64,000 bases of DNA from Bombilactobacillus mellifer (GCF_000970795.1 NZ_KQ034029.1:157905-221904); one strand, 5' to 3'; counted from the first letter of the stretch, positions 1 to 9,292 are shown. Notes: a model not told the origin generated them from the letters alone. Translations and numbers: made by a program.

Positions 1-23
1 CCATAAAAAATATTTTCACTCAG

Positions 24-52
24 CTGGTAGCTGTCAGAGCTACCAGTTTTTT
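24..52 (+). terminator. Rho-independent terminator at left edge
   Basis: A 9-bp stem, CTGGTAGCT pairing with AGCTACCAG around a 5-nt loop, is followed by six T. It probably ends a plus-strand gene lying left of the window. From here to 183 I see no gene and no other clear signal. Confidence 0.75.
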
Positions 53-183
53 AGTACCTTCTTCTTGGCGGCAACTGGCAGCAATAGCGAACGGCTATTC
101 TACTCCAAAAACGGCCAAGCCGCTGAAAATGAGAAACCTGTAACTTGTTATCTTCAGTACAAGCTGCTTTCCAGCTGCCCCCA

Positions 184-2814
184 CTAATCGACCGACTTCA
201 AGGCCCCTAACATATCGATATGCTTAATTTTTTGAGCCATGAAAGCCATCACAATCATCGAAAAAATAATGGTCATACTACCAGAAACCAAAAAGTTCGT
301 TATCCGCAAAGTTAAATCAACCATTGCAATATCTGGAGGTAAAGTTTGCATAATATAATGATGCAATTCATAACCACCCAGCATTCCCAAGGCGATACTG
401 ATCAACGTTAAAATAAATACTTCCCGATAAATATAGAGCACCACTTCCCGTGGATAAAAGCCCAGAACCTTAATCGTCGATATTTCGCGAATCCGCTCAG
501 AAACATTAATATTAGTCAAAGTAAATAAAACCACAAACGCCAGTGCCGAAGCCGCTAAAGTAATAATAATTACTAAATTGTTTAAGCCGTTCAAAATATT
601 ATTAATCACTTGTTTCACCGCATTGGATTGTACTACGGTCACAGCTGCCGGTTGGCGATTTAAGCGCCAACTAATTTGATTAATCGCTGCTTCATTGTGC
701 ACTTTTAATTGTAATAACTGACCATTACTAGTAGCTGAGTGATGGAAAACGTGCTGATAATATTGCGGCGTTAAATATAGCCAATGGCCGACATACATTT
801 GTGTGATTCCCGCAATTTTCAAACGATATTGTTTTCCCTGCGTATTGCGCAACGTTAAACTTTGCCCGGATTTGAGATGCCACAATTGAGCTAATTTCTC
901 GGAAATAAATGCGCCCGAGTTGGTCAGCTTTTGTGGTTGATGAGTCGTGGGCTTTTGTAAAGTCACAAATTTGTCAAAGTGGCGAGTCGAAAGTGGGACT
1001 AATAATGAAACTGGTTGATTATTTATCGCCCGCGGAGGATGCGTCCACACATTTTCAAAATGGATTTCTAATTGCTGCTGGACTGCTCGACTGCTTTGTC
1101 CGATCTGGCGATAACGCTGCTGCTGTGGGCGAGAAGCTTGTGGATTATACAAACCAATCACATCATAATGTATTAAAGTTTGGTATTGTTTTTCCACAAT
1201 TCCGGTCACCGAATCACGAATGCCAAATCCAGTAATTAGCAAAGCCATACAGCCACAAACTCCCAGAATCGTCATTAGTGTCCGCCCTTTATAGCGCACT
1301 AAATTGCGCCAAGTGACTTTATAATTGAAGGACAATCGGTTCCATAACCATTGCCAATGCTCCAACCACACTTGGGCTCCCTTGGCTGGTGGTTTGGGTA
1401 ACATTAAAGTAGCGGGTTTTTCACGTAATTGCCGGCTCGCAGTATAAACTGCTGGTAAAGTTGTGCAAGCTAAAGCGATGCAGCCGGCAATTAGAGTCCA
1501 CTTTACCGAAAAAGGAGTTTGTAACGCGGGTAAAGTGAAATTGGCCGCATAGGCTAAATAAATTTTGGTCGGCAATAACGTTGTTCCCAACCAAGTACCC
1601 AGGATGGTCCCCAGCGTTCCAGCCAGCAATCCATAAATGATAAACACTTTTATACTATCGAATTTTGAATATCCCAAGGCGCGTAAAGTCCCTAATTCAA
1701 TTCGCTTTTCTTCGGCCATGCGTGCCATGGTAGTGCTGCAAACCAAAATGGCAACCGAAAAAAACAGTATTGGAAAAACATTGGCTAATAAATCGATTCG
1801 ATGAGCATCTTCGCCCATTTGACTATAACCTTCATTAAAGTCATTGCGACTTTGTAATTGATAAATGATCCGGAGCTGTTTAACTTGTTGTTGGCGTTGT
1901 TGAATTTGGCGTTGTTGATGCGCTAATTGTCGACTGGCAGTTATTGCAGCTTTGTGCAAGGTTGGATCTCGTCCAAAGGCTGGCGTTTGCTGGACCATTT
2001 GTTGGCGCTGTTGGGCAACTAGAGCTTGAGCTTGTTGAATTCTTTGTCGTTGCTGATGTTGTAACTGGTTTTGACGTTGTTGGGCCCAATGAGTCACCAC
2101 GGGGGTTAACTGATTGACATCTTGGCGTACCCGTTGTTCATATTGGGGAGCGTAACTTTGCCGCTGCTGGAGACGAAAGTTAATTTTGGCCGTTAAAGGT
2201 GCTGTATTTTTAAAGGCTTGTGGAACTACCACCCCGAAAGTTTTTAACTGACCACTACCAGCAGCCGTGGCACCAAAATTATTTTGTTCAATATAATCAC
2301 TGGAGGTAATAAAACCGACAATTCGCCATTGGTGACGAGATAAATTGGGCAAAGACGTTCGCTGGTGATTATCGACGACACGCAAAGTTTGCCCCAAATG
2401 ATAATGGCGCTGCTGCGCCTGATCTAAAGCGATTTCATTAATTCGTTGTGGTAATCGGCCTGCAGTTAACCGACTCACTGATAAATGCCGGCGCTGGCTT
2501 TCAATACGAATGGCTTGACGCGTGGCAGGGATCACGGCGTCTTGATAAGTACTAAACTCCACTTGCTGGACTGCTGGCAAATGGCGCAACTTTTGTTGTT
2601 CACTGTGGGTTAAAGGTACATTACTAGTTAAAACAGCGTCTGCTAATTTATGCTGACGGTAATAAGCATTGGCTGTTTGGCGCATATCACTGCCGGTAAC
2701 CTTTAATCCAATTAAAACAAACACACCTAAAGCTACTAAAACCACCAATGAAAAAAATCGTGCCCCAGACTTTTGAAATTCCCGTACTAAATTCATTCGT
2801 AAACTTTTTTTCAT
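184..2814 (-). CDS. ABC transporter permease, FtsX/MacB type
   Basis: Membrane subunit of an ABC exporter, 876 aa from the chosen start. One TM helix sits near residues 20-40. An extracytoplasmic domain follows, including a very Gln-rich coiled-coil stretch at about 215-318. A first FtsX domain with three or four TM helices lies near 345-470, a second periplasmic-like domain follows, and a second FtsX domain is near 755-870. The duplicated FtsX layout matches exporters of peptides, lipids or antimicrobials; the substrate cannot be read from sequence. The ATG at 2814 (MKKSLRMN) has GGTGAGGA upstream and lies 10 nt after the ATPase stop. The longer 2862 start would overlap the ATPase gene. Confidence 0.9.
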   Translation of the reverse strand: MKKSLRMNLVREFQKSGARFFSLVVLVALGVFVLIGLKVTGSDMRQTANAYYRQHKLADAVLTSNVPLTHSEQQKLRHLPAVQQVEFSTYQDAVIPATRQAIRIESQRRHLSVSRLTAGRLPQRINEIALDQAQQRHYHLGQTLRVVDNHQRTSLPNLSRHQWRIVGFITSSDYIEQNNFGATAAGSGQLKTFGVVVPQAFKNTAPLTAKINFRLQQRQSYAPQYEQRVRQDVNQLTPVVTHWAQQRQNQLQHQQRQRIQQAQALVAQQRQQMVQQTPAFGRDPTLHKAAITASRQLAHQQRQIQQRQQQVKQLRIIYQLQSRNDFNEGYSQMGEDAHRIDLLANVFPILFFSVAILVCSTTMARMAEEKRIELGTLRALGYSKFDSIKVFIIYGLLAGTLGTILGTWLGTTLLPTKIYLAYAANFTLPALQTPFSVKWTLIAGCIALACTTLPAVYTASRQLREKPATLMLPKPPAKGAQVWLEHWQWLWNRLSFNYKVTWRNLVRYKGRTLMTILGVCGCMALLITGFGIRDSVTGIVEKQYQTLIHYDVIGLYNPQASRPQQQRYRQIGQSSRAVQQQLEIHFENVWTHPPRAINNQPVSLLVPLSTRHFDKFVTLQKPTTHQPQKLTNSGAFISEKLAQLWHLKSGQSLTLRNTQGKQYRLKIAGITQMYVGHWLYLTPQYYQHVFHHSATSNGQLLQLKVHNEAAINQISWRLNRQPAAVTVVQSNAVKQVINNILNGLNNLVIIITLAASALAFVVLFTLTNINVSERIREISTIKVLGFYPREVVLYIYREVFILTLISIALGMLGGYELHHYIMQTLPPDIAMVDLTLRITNFLVSGSMTIIFSMIVMAFMAQKIKHIDMLGALKSVD

Positions 2815-2824
2815 CTTAACATCC

Positions 2825-3526
2825 TCACCATTCAAGTTGGCGAACAGGAGTGGGCTGATCATTGTATTGGTCTGTCTTTATTTTGCCATCGCTTAATTCT
2901 AAAATGTGGTCAGCCATGGGTTTGATTAAAGCATTGTGTGTCACAATAATGACATTTTTATGGGCTTGACGACAATAATCCTGGAGTAATTGTAAAATAT
3001 TTTTTCCTGTATGGTAATCTAAAGCCCCTGTAGGTTCATCACACAAAAGCAAAGCCGGTTTTTTAGCAATGGCCCGGGCAATCGCCACGCGTTGCTGTTC
3101 CCCACCGGATAATTCGGCCGGAAAGTTGCCCGCGCGCTGCTTTAAACCCACAGCTTGTAAAACTTTTGGTGCCGCAAACGCCTCAGGTACGATTTGTGCA
3201 GCCAGCTCCACATTTTCTTGTACGGTCAAATTAGGAATTAAATTGTAGAATTGAAAAACAAACCCCACCGCCAAGCGCCGATAAGTGGTCAATTTTTGTG
3301 GGGAATAGGCTGAAATTTTATGCCCAGCTACCCAAACCTGCCCACTGGTATTGGTATCCATTCCTCCGAGAATATTTAATAAAGTAGACTTACCGGCACC
3401 AGACGCGCCCACAATAATGGTTAATTCTCCAGCTTGTAATTCAAATGACAGCTGATCATTAGCCCGGACTTCTTGCGCCCCACTTTGATAAATCTTGGAA
3501 CTTTGATCAAACTTAATATAGGCCAT
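2825..3526 (-). CDS. ABC transporter ATP-binding protein, MacB/LolD type
   Basis: Cytoplasmic ATPase of 233 aa that drives the adjacent FtsX-type permease. Walker [10 protein letters not shown] is at 40-48, the signature LSGGEQQ at 139-145 and Walker [13 protein letters not shown] from about 159. The 'DEPTGALD' form is typical of the MacB/LolD/bacitracin-exporter ATPases. It is followed 10 nt later by the permease, so the two form an operon. No two-component system or peptide gene is next to it, so a role in antimicrobial-peptide resistance would be only a guess. Confidence 0.92.
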   Translation of the reverse strand: MAYIKFDQSSKIYQSGAQEVRANDQLSFELQAGELTIIVGASGAGKSTLLNILGGMDTNTSGQVWVAGHKISAYSPQKLTTYRRLAVGFVFQFYNLIPNLTVQENVELAAQIVPEAFAAPKVLQAVGLKQRAGNFPAELSGGEQQRVAIARAIAKKPALLLCDEPTGALDYHTGKNILQLLQDYCRQAHKNVIIVTHNALIKPMADHILELSDGKIKTDQYNDQPTPVRQLEW

Positions 3527-3592
3527 CGTTCTTCACCACTTCACTTTTCTCTCAGCATAACCAAAGCCGAACCCTAACGCAAATTATTGTCT

Positions 3593-4384
3593 CTAAGACC
3601 AATAGCGATGTAAGCCTGCCGAAATTAAATAAATTAGAGTTTCAATTGTTGTAATAAAAAATGTTACTGGCAAATTCGTCCAGTAGCCGCATGCCAAACC
3701 TAACCAAGTACCCAATAAGGCAAAAATAATACTCCAGGCCATCAAAGCATGGACCGAATGACCCCAAAATTGAGCCGCGGCGGCAGGTAAGGTTAATAAA
3801 GCAAAGACTAGCAATGAGCCGACAATTTGCGAAACCACACTGACACTCAAAGACATCATAACTAAAAAGCACAAGCTAATCAGTCCGCCGTGCTGCAGAC
3901 TGCTTTGAGCTCCTAAAGGATCAAAAAAAGCAAATTTTAAACGTCGATACAACACTAAAATTACCAAAAATTCCACACCGGCAATCAAGATAATTTGATT
4001 TACATCATGATGACTAATCCCTACAATACTGCCAAATAAAATATTGGTCGCATAGGCCGTACCGGCCTTGGAAATTGCTAAAAATAAAACTCCTAAACCC
4101 ATGAAAAAAGCCGAAATTAAACTAATTAAAGTATCTTTAACTGGTTTATCGCGATCCAATGTTCCTGCTGTTAAAGCGCTTAAGACAGTAAATAACAACA
4201 TGCCGTTTAAAGGAGTCCAGCCTAACCACACCCCAAAACTAGCCCCCGCAAAGCCAATTTCTGATAAGGTATGCGTTAAAAAGGCTAACTGACGCGCTAC
4301 AATAAAAACCCCCATGATACCACATAAAATTGAAATCACCGTCGCAGCGATCCAGGCATTTTGCATAAACTCATACTGCCACAT
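3593..4384 (-). CDS. Zinc/manganese ABC transporter permease (ZnuB/MntB family)
   Basis: Integral membrane subunit of a divalent-metal ABC importer, 263 aa with about eight hydrophobic segments and the family's usual length. The N-terminal segment (MWQYEFMQNAWIAATVIS) and the 'HTLSEIGFAGASFG' motif near residue 38 are typical of ABC-3 family permeases. The gene overlaps the stop of the ATPase gene by 1 nt, and the ATPase in turn overlaps the binding-protein gene, so all three are one translationally coupled operon. Confidence 0.93.
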   Translation of the reverse strand: MWQYEFMQNAWIAATVISILCGIMGVFIVARQLAFLTHTLSEIGFAGASFGVWLGWTPLNGMLLFTVLSALTAGTLDRDKPVKDTLISLISAFFMGLGVLFLAISKAGTAYATNILFGSIVGISHHDVNQIILIAGVEFLVILVLYRRLKFAFFDPLGAQSSLQHGGLISLCFLVMMSLSVSVVSQIVGSLLVFALLTLPAAAAQFWGHSVHALMAWSIIFALLGTWLGLACGYWTNLPVTFFITTIETLIYLISAGLHRYWS

Positions 4385-5016
4385 TATTTTGTACCTCCTG
4401 TTAGATCTAATTGCTGGGTGCCATAATGGGCTAAAAGATCCGGATCATGGGAAATAAAAACCACCGTCGTCTGTGCACGATTTAACTCTTGAACTACATC
4501 CATCACTTGAAACTTAGCGTGCACATCTAAACTAGCTGTCGGCTCATCTAAAATCAACAATTGGGGTTGATTCACAATGGCTTGTGCCAAATAGACCCGC
4601 TGCTTTTCACCACCAGACATGCGTCCTAATCGCGCTTTGCGTTTATCCCAGATCCGGGTAGCTTGTAAAGCTGTCGCTACTTGTTCTTTTTCGGTTTTAG
4701 TCAGCCAGGGCTGCCAGTTATGAATGAGTTTTAAAGCTATAAAAGCTTGCGTGGATAAAGGATAATCAGTAGCAATATTGCGAAATTGCGGCATATATCC
4801 CATTTGATCTAAAGCTAAGTTGCGGGTAATTTGGCCCGCTGTTGGCTGCATTTGGCCTAAAATCAAGCGAATTAAGGTTGTCTTCCCTGAACCATTAGGG
4901 CCTACGATGCAAAAAAAGTCTCCTTGTCGGATTTGAAAGGACACTTCTTGAAAAACTATTTGTTGATCAAATTGCATTCTTAAATTTTGAGCTTGAATTA
5001 AAATGGGGGTTTTCAT
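4384..5016 (-). CDS. Zinc/manganese ABC transporter ATP-binding protein
   Basis: ATPase of 210 aa for the metal importer. Walker A GPNGSGKTT is at 39-47, the signature MSGGEKQ at 133-139 and Walker B LLILDEP at 153-159. The RBS lies inside the 3' end of the binding-protein gene, which overlaps by 4 nt. It is slightly shorter than many ZnuC proteins and lacks a long C-terminal extension. Zinc and manganese cannot be told apart from this subunit. Confidence 0.92.
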   Translation of the reverse strand: MKTPILIQAQNLRMQFDQQIVFQEVSFQIRQGDFFCIVGPNGSGKTTLIRLILGQMQPTAGQITRNLALDQMGYMPQFRNIATDYPLSTQAFIALKLIHNWQPWLTKTEKEQVATALQATRIWDKRKARLGRMSGGEKQRVYLAQAIVNQPQLLILDEPTASLDVHAKFQVMDVVQELNRAQTTVVFISHDPDLLAHYGTQQLDLTGGTK

Positions 5017-5903
5017 TTTTGAGCCTCACTTTGCAAAACTGCTTGATATTGTTTTTGCATCCACTGCACATAAGTCTGCTGCGCAGGTTGGCTTTCTCTA
5101 ACTGCAATAATTGGAATTTGGTGGCGGCGCGCTAAGGTTTGCAGATTTTGGACTACAGGATTGGTGGTTTGCTGATTAACCACGAAAAAGGCGATTTGTC
5201 GCTGACGAATTTGTTGTTGCAAATGAGCCACATCTTGTGGTGCCGGATCGCGCCCCTCTTCAATCGCTTGAGCAAATTGTGTATTCACTACCTGATATCC
5301 CATAGCTTGTAAAGAGTAATCAAACACCGGCTCGCTTACTGCTACTTGCTGTTGGTTGCGGTGAGCTTTAATCTGCTGTAATTGTTTTTTGAGAGGTGCT
5401 AGCGATTTAATATATTTTCGAGCTTGGCGTTGGAAATACTCTTTATGCGCCGGTTGTTTTTGTCCCAAAAGCGTGGCCAATTTTAAAGCTGTACGTTCCA
5501 TGGTCGCCAGTTGATACCAAACATGGGGATTGGACTGCGAAGTATGGGCTAAAGTACTTACATTAATTTGGGACAAGTTTTGCCGATCGTTAATCAATTT
5601 TTTCATCCAAGCATCATAGCCCAAACCGTTATATACAGCTATTTGGGCTTGACTCGTTTGCTTCGCTGCTTGTACTGAGGGTTCAAAATCATGCGGATCG
5701 GCGGCCGGATTTTTCATTAAAATATCGACGTGTCCATACTTTCCACTCACTTTTTGGGCCAACTCGCCATAAGTCGGAGTGGAAGTAACAATTTTAATTT
5801 TGGAACCGGTATTAGCATTCGATGGTTGATGACAACCAGCCATAAGCATAAAAAACATTAATGTTCCTATTAAACTCAGTAAATATTTCCATTTTCGTGG
5901 CAA
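5013..5903 (-). CDS. Metal-binding lipoprotein of ABC importer (ZnuA/PsaA family)
   Basis: Surface lipoprotein of 296 aa that captures the metal for the importer. The signal peptide ends in the lipobox LMAGC, giving lipidated Cys24. Likely ligands are His71 (ADPHDFEPS), His127 (NPHVWY) and, at the third site, Glu191 in VSEPVFDY. Zinc-specific members usually have His at the third site, while Mn-binding PsaA-type proteins have Glu. There is no His-rich loop. The residues therefore hint at Mn while the operator looks Zur-like, so the metal is unsettled. First gene of the operon, divergent from the Fur-family regulator. Confidence 0.9.
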   Translation of the reverse strand: MPRKWKYLLSLIGTLMFFMLMAGCHQPSNANTGSKIKIVTSTPTYGELAQKVSGKYGHVDILMKNPAADPHDFEPSVQAAKQTSQAQIAVYNGLGYDAWMKKLINDRQNLSQINVSTLAHTSQSNPHVWYQLATMERTALKLATLLGQKQPAHKEYFQRQARKYIKSLAPLKKQLQQIKAHRNQQQVAVSEPVFDYSLQAMGYQVVNTQFAQAIEEGRDPAPQDVAHLQQQIRQRQIAFFVVNQQTTNPVVQNLQTLARRHQIPIIAVRESQPAQQTYVQWMQKQYQAVLQSEAQK

Positions 5904-5933
5904 TTGACTAATTCCTCAACTAATTCTATAATT

Positions 5934-5956
5934 TAAATAGTAATTATTACTTTTTA
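5934..5956. promoter_or_regulatory. Zur-like operator between importer and Fur-family gene
   Basis: A 23-bp site centred on base 5945 has the perfect core AGTAAT-T-ATTACT, flanked by TAAAT on the left and a T-rich right arm ending in TTTTA. From memory it resembles the Firmicute Zur box (TAAATCGTAAT-N-ATTACGATTTA). It lies in the 102-bp gap between the divergent metal importer and regulator genes, so it can control both. The half-site TTTAAATAGTA recurs 21 bp downstream at 5953-5963. Confidence 0.7.
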
Positions 5957-6005
5957 AATAGTAGCATAATTTTTTGAATATGTCTAGATTTTATGGAGGC
6001 GGACA

Positions 6006-6434
6006 ATGGAGCAGGTGGATGTCACAGCTGCAATTCACATTTTGCAACAGCATCATTATAAAATCACCAAACAACGTCAAGCTTTACTGGTCTATCTAGC
6101 ACAACATGCGGATTTTTATATAGCATTAGCAGCAGTAGATCAACATTTGCGTCAACAATTTCCGACAATGAGCTACGATACTATTTATCGCAATGTTAAA
6201 GAAATGCAGTCGATTGGAATTGTTGAAACTCAAGTTTTTAAAAATGGCTTACGCGTCAAATACCAATGTGATTTTTCCGGGCCTGAGCATAGTCATTTTA
6301 TTTGTCAAAACTGTGGTCGCGTCAAAGAAATCGGATTCCCCGATTTTAATTCGATCAAGGATCAACTCCAACACTATCAAGTGACCGCTTACCAAGTTGA
6401 AGTTTGGGGAATTTGTGAGAGTTGTTTAAAATAA
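6006..6434 (+). CDS. Fur-family metal-responsive repressor (Zur-like)
   Basis: DNA-binding repressor of 142 aa. An N-terminal winged helix (about 1-85, with 'TMSYDTIYRNVKEM') is followed by a dimerisation domain. Structural zinc Cys pairs are C100-X2-C103 (ICQNCG) and C137-X2-C140 (ICESC). Its divergent position to a metal importer, with a Zur-type box between them, makes a Zur role the best guess; PerR or Mur activity cannot be excluded. The RBS GGAGG precedes the ATG. A weak hairpin followed by seven T at 6455-6480 may end transcription. Confidence 0.88.
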   Translation: MEQVDVTAAIHILQQHHYKITKQRQALLVYLAQHADFYIALAAVDQHLRQQFPTMSYDTIYRNVKEMQSIGIVETQVFKNGLRVKYQCDFSGPEHSHFICQNCGRVKEIGFPDFNSIKDQLQHYQVTAYQVEVWGICESCLK

Positions 6435-6468
6435 AAATTTTCTCAGTTATTTGTTCAGGGCCCAGTGC

Positions 6469-6496
6469 TTGACTTTTTTTAGCAGCCTTTTATGAT
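6469..6496 (+). promoter_or_regulatory. Sigma-70 promoter of SH3b protein gene
   Basis: TTGACT (6469-6474), a 16-nt spacer and TATGAT (6491-6496) make a near-consensus housekeeping promoter. The predicted transcript starts near 6503, about 37 nt before the chosen start codon. This supports the ATG at 6540 over the upstream ATG at 6492, which lies inside the -10 box. Confidence 0.7.
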
Positions 6497-6539
6497 AAAA
6501 GTAGCGAATAATTTATCATTAAAAAGAGAGCCTGTGTGT

Positions 6540-7934
6540 ATGAAAAAATTTACCAAAGCGATGACGCTTTCCCTCGCCTGTCCGGCTCTGCTTACAGCCA
6601 TCAATATTAATAAAGTGCGCGCTGTAGGTGAGAATCGGGTACCTTCTGATAAAAGCACTAAAGAGTTAACAACTATCCAGCCCATAGCTATCAATTCTTT
6701 TAAACAAACTCTCCAGCAATCCGGCACCAGTGGGTGGTTTACTTTTTCTGTGGCAACAAATATTCGCACGGCTCCTAATTTACAAGCACCAGTTGTCGGT
6801 CAATATGATCCTGGTGAAGCCGTCTACTATCTCGGCCAATGCCAGGCTGATGGTTATACATGGCTGCGGTACATTGCCATGTCCGGTAAGGAGCGTTATG
6901 TCGCTATGATTAGTAATCCAGACAAACAACCAGAGCCTCTCCAAACGCAAACAACCGCGACCGCTGTCCAAAACGTCCAAGCGGCTGATGGTCACTATAC
7001 TTTTAAAACCACTACCAACATTCACTTAGTTCCTGATCCCCAGTCGAAGGTCGTGGGCCAATATAATGCGGGTGAAGTCGTTCATTATGATGGTATTTTA
7101 GAAAAGCATGGTTACTCTTGGTTTCGTTATCGTGCAGCTTCAGGCAAAGTCTGTTATGTTGCTAAAATTAACCCGTTAAAAGTTACGCAAACCCAGCAAC
7201 AGACTAAATTACCAAGTTATCACCACAGTGGGGTTTTTAAGTTTTTAGTTCCTACGCACATTCGCACAGCTCCCGGCTTAACGGCCAGCATTGTGGGTCA
7301 ATATGAAGTGGGCGATGAAGTTTATTATGATGGTCAAGTACAAGCTGATGGCTATACCTGGCTACGGTATATTGCGGCTTCAGGCCGTATTTGTTACGTG
7401 GCGATGATTATCGATACACAAACTACTGCGGAACAGCGCCTGTCTTCGCCAGTAACTCAAAAGTTAGCCGTAAAGCCCATTCAAGTGACACGTTTTAATA
7501 ATCAAGTGGTAAAAGAAAAAGGCGCTTATACCTTTACAAGTAATACTAATATTTATACAGCTCCTAGTCGGCACGCAAATATTGTCGGTGCTTATAAAGC
7601 CGGTGAAACCGTTTATTATAATGGTAAAGTCCTTGCCGATGGCTTTACTTGGCTCAAATATCAAAGTGTGACCGGACGGACTTGCTATGTAATTGTTGAT
7701 ACTGAAGCCTTGGCTCATCAAAAGGCCAAGTTAGTTAAATCCAATAAAAGCGGTCATTACACCTTTTCGCAAGCAACCAAAATCCGTACCGCTCCTTCCC
7801 TTAGTGCTCCGGTAGTCGGTCAATATGAAGCCGGTGAGCATTTAGCTTATAAAGGCAAAGTTACGGCCGATGGTTATACCTGGTTAAGCTACACCTCATT
7901 ATCAGGACGCACTTGTTATGTAGCACAGCTGTAA
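6540..7934 (+). CDS. Secreted five-repeat SH3b protein
   Basis: Predicted secreted protein of 464 aa. The N-terminus (MKKFTKAMTLSLACPALLTA) looks like a signal peptide. Five SH3b-like repeats span about 65-122, 151-208, 231-288, 328-384 and 405-462. Each has the pattern T-x-IRTAP...VVGQY..GE..Y.G...ADGYTWLRY...SGR.CYVA, and they are joined by Gln/Thr/Lys linkers. Bacterial SH3 domains usually bind cell wall peptide cross-bridges. No NlpC/P60, amidase or lysozyme domain, LPxTG or S-layer anchor is present, so it is probably a non-enzymatic wall-binding protein. Starting at 6492 would bury the signal peptide and sit within the promoter. Confidence 0.82.
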   Translation: MKKFTKAMTLSLACPALLTAININKVRAVGENRVPSDKSTKELTTIQPIAINSFKQTLQQSGTSGWFTFSVATNIRTAPNLQAPVVGQYDPGEAVYYLGQCQADGYTWLRYIAMSGKERYVAMISNPDKQPEPLQTQTTATAVQNVQAADGHYTFKTTTNIHLVPDPQSKVVGQYNAGEVVHYDGILEKHGYSWFRYRAASGKVCYVAKINPLKVTQTQQQTKLPSYHHSGVFKFLVPTHIRTAPGLTASIVGQYEVGDEVYYDGQVQADGYTWLRYIAASGRICYVAMIIDTQTTAEQRLSSPVTQKLAVKPIQVTRFNNQVVKEKGAYTFTSNTNIYTAPSRHANIVGAYKAGETVYYNGKVLADGFTWLKYQSVTGRTCYVIVDTEALAHQKAKLVKSNKSGHYTFSQATKIRTAPSLSAPVVGQYEAGEHLAYKGKVTADGYTWLSYTSLSGRTCYVAQL

Positions 7935-7964
7935 GACAACTAACCTGATGTAATTTTTGGCACT

Positions 7965-8012
7965 AAAATAGCCGATAGCTGCCTATAAAACGCAGCAGAT
8001 CGGCTATTTTTT
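7965..8012. terminator. Bidirectional terminator
   Basis: AAAATAGCCGAT pairs with ATCGGCTATTTT across a 22-nt loop and is followed by a T tract on both strands. It separates the convergent SH3b-protein and aminotransferase genes. Confidence 0.85.
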
Positions 8013-8032
8013 ATTTTTCAATATAATTGCGC

Positions 8033-9229
8033 TTAAACCGTTTGCGGCGCTAAGGCTTGTAATGTCGCAATAAAGCGTTGAATTCCTACAGCTAGTTGGG
8101 AACGCGGCATCGCATAGTTTAACCGTACAAACAAACCACCTGTTGTGGTCGTGAGGCCAAAGTCGCTATTAGTTTGAGCCACCAGGCCATGATTTACTAG
8201 CGCTGTTTGTAATTGGGCTTCAGAAACTTTTAAATAACTGACATCAATCCAAGCCAAGTAAGTCGCCTGGCTGGGAGTCACACGAGCCGCAGTTTGACTT
8301 TCAATTTGCTCGGTTAACCATTTAAAATTAGCTCCTAAATAAACCAACAATTGATCTAGCCACGGCTCTGATTGCTGGTAAGCGGCGATCACAGCGGGCA
8401 CACCAAAGGAATTGGGCAAATCCGGATTGGATTGGTATTCTGCTTGGTCCGCCATCAGTTGGCGATAATGTTCATTTTCCGTATAATAGTAAGCAAATTG
8501 CAAGCCCGCTAAATTAAAAGTTTTTGACGGCGACTTAAAAGTAATTAAATGCTGCGTGCAGGCAGGATAAGCTTTAGCCAAAGGTTGATAATGATTCCCT
8601 GGTAAAATTAAATCACTATGAATATCATCTGATAAGATAATAACTTGGTGTTGTTCACAGATTTTGGCATATTGTTGTAATTCTGCGGAGGTCCAAACGC
8701 GACCGGAAGGATTATGCGGATTACATAAAATGGCCATTTTGACTTGATTATCAACAATTTGTTGTTCAAACAGTTGCCAATCTATCGTAAAGTGCCCGGA
8801 CTGATTTTTTAAAGGATTACTAATCAGCCGCCGCTGAGCCGCTTCTACGGCAATTTTGAAATGACCATACAAGGGAGTTTGTGTAATAATCGCGTCCTGT
8901 TCTTTGGTCAAGGCTTGAATAGCCAAACCTAAACCATTCACAACTCCGGCGCAATAGCCTAAATTAGCAGGATCAATTTCCCATTGATTACGTTTTTGCA
9001 ACCATTGTGCAATAACTTGCGGAGCTTGCGTCATGTTTGGTTCCGAAGCATACCCATAAATGCCGTGTTGGGCTTGCTGTACAATAGCTGCAATAACTGG
9101 TTGCGGCGCTTGAAAATCCATATCCGCAATAGACATCGGTAAAACATCATTGGTCCCTGCGGTTTGGCAAGCACCATCCCATTTGATGCTATAAGTATGA
9201 TGACGTTCTTGAATTTGATCAAAATCCAT
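8033..9229 (-). CDS. MalY/PatB-family PLP-dependent C-S lyase or aminotransferase
   Basis: Fold-type I PLP enzyme of 398 aa. CNPHNPSGRVW is at 169-179, DDIHSDL at 201-207, and the PLP lysine is K236 in SPSKTFNLAG. These motifs and the short N-terminus put it in the MalY/PatB group, which cleaves cystathionine or cysteine to pyruvate, ammonia and a thiol. Some relatives act mainly as aminotransferases. Its start lies 63 bp from the divergent MFS gene, suggesting shared control, possibly of sulfur amino acid metabolism, but the sequence does not prove this. Confidence 0.87.
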   Translation of the reverse strand: MDFDQIQERHHTYSIKWDGACQTAGTNDVLPMSIADMDFQAPQPVIAAIVQQAQHGIYGYASEPNMTQAPQVIAQWLQKRNQWEIDPANLGYCAGVVNGLGLAIQALTKEQDAIITQTPLYGHFKIAVEAAQRRLISNPLKNQSGHFTIDWQLFEQQIVDNQVKMAILCNPHNPSGRVWTSAELQQYAKICEQHQVIILSDDIHSDLILPGNHYQPLAKAYPACTQHLITFKSPSKTFNLAGLQFAYYYTENEHYRQLMADQAEYQSNPDLPNSFGVPAVIAAYQQSEPWLDQLLVYLGANFKWLTEQIESQTAARVTPSQATYLAWIDVSYLKVSEAQLQTALVNHGLVAQTNSDFGLTTTTGGLFVRLNYAMPRSQLAVGIQRFIATLQALAPQTV

Positions 9230-9292
9230 AAGTTTACCTCTTTTTTATACAATTTAATCTTTTTTCCAAGTTGTTTGCAAGGGAGTCTTGAA

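Noticed and set aside
909..1235. 108-codon frame opposite the ABC permease
   Set aside because: A shadow of the large minus-strand gene; many such frames occur opposite long genes throughout and were left out.
6540..7934. Tandem DNA repeat or CRISPR-like array in the SH3b gene
   Set aside because: The repeats are at protein level, about 57 codons with variable linkers, without short identical DNA repeats.
9164..9292. N-terminal extension of the MFS transporter
   Set aside because: It overlaps the divergent aminotransferase gene and lacks a ribosome site; ATG at 9293 has a good one.
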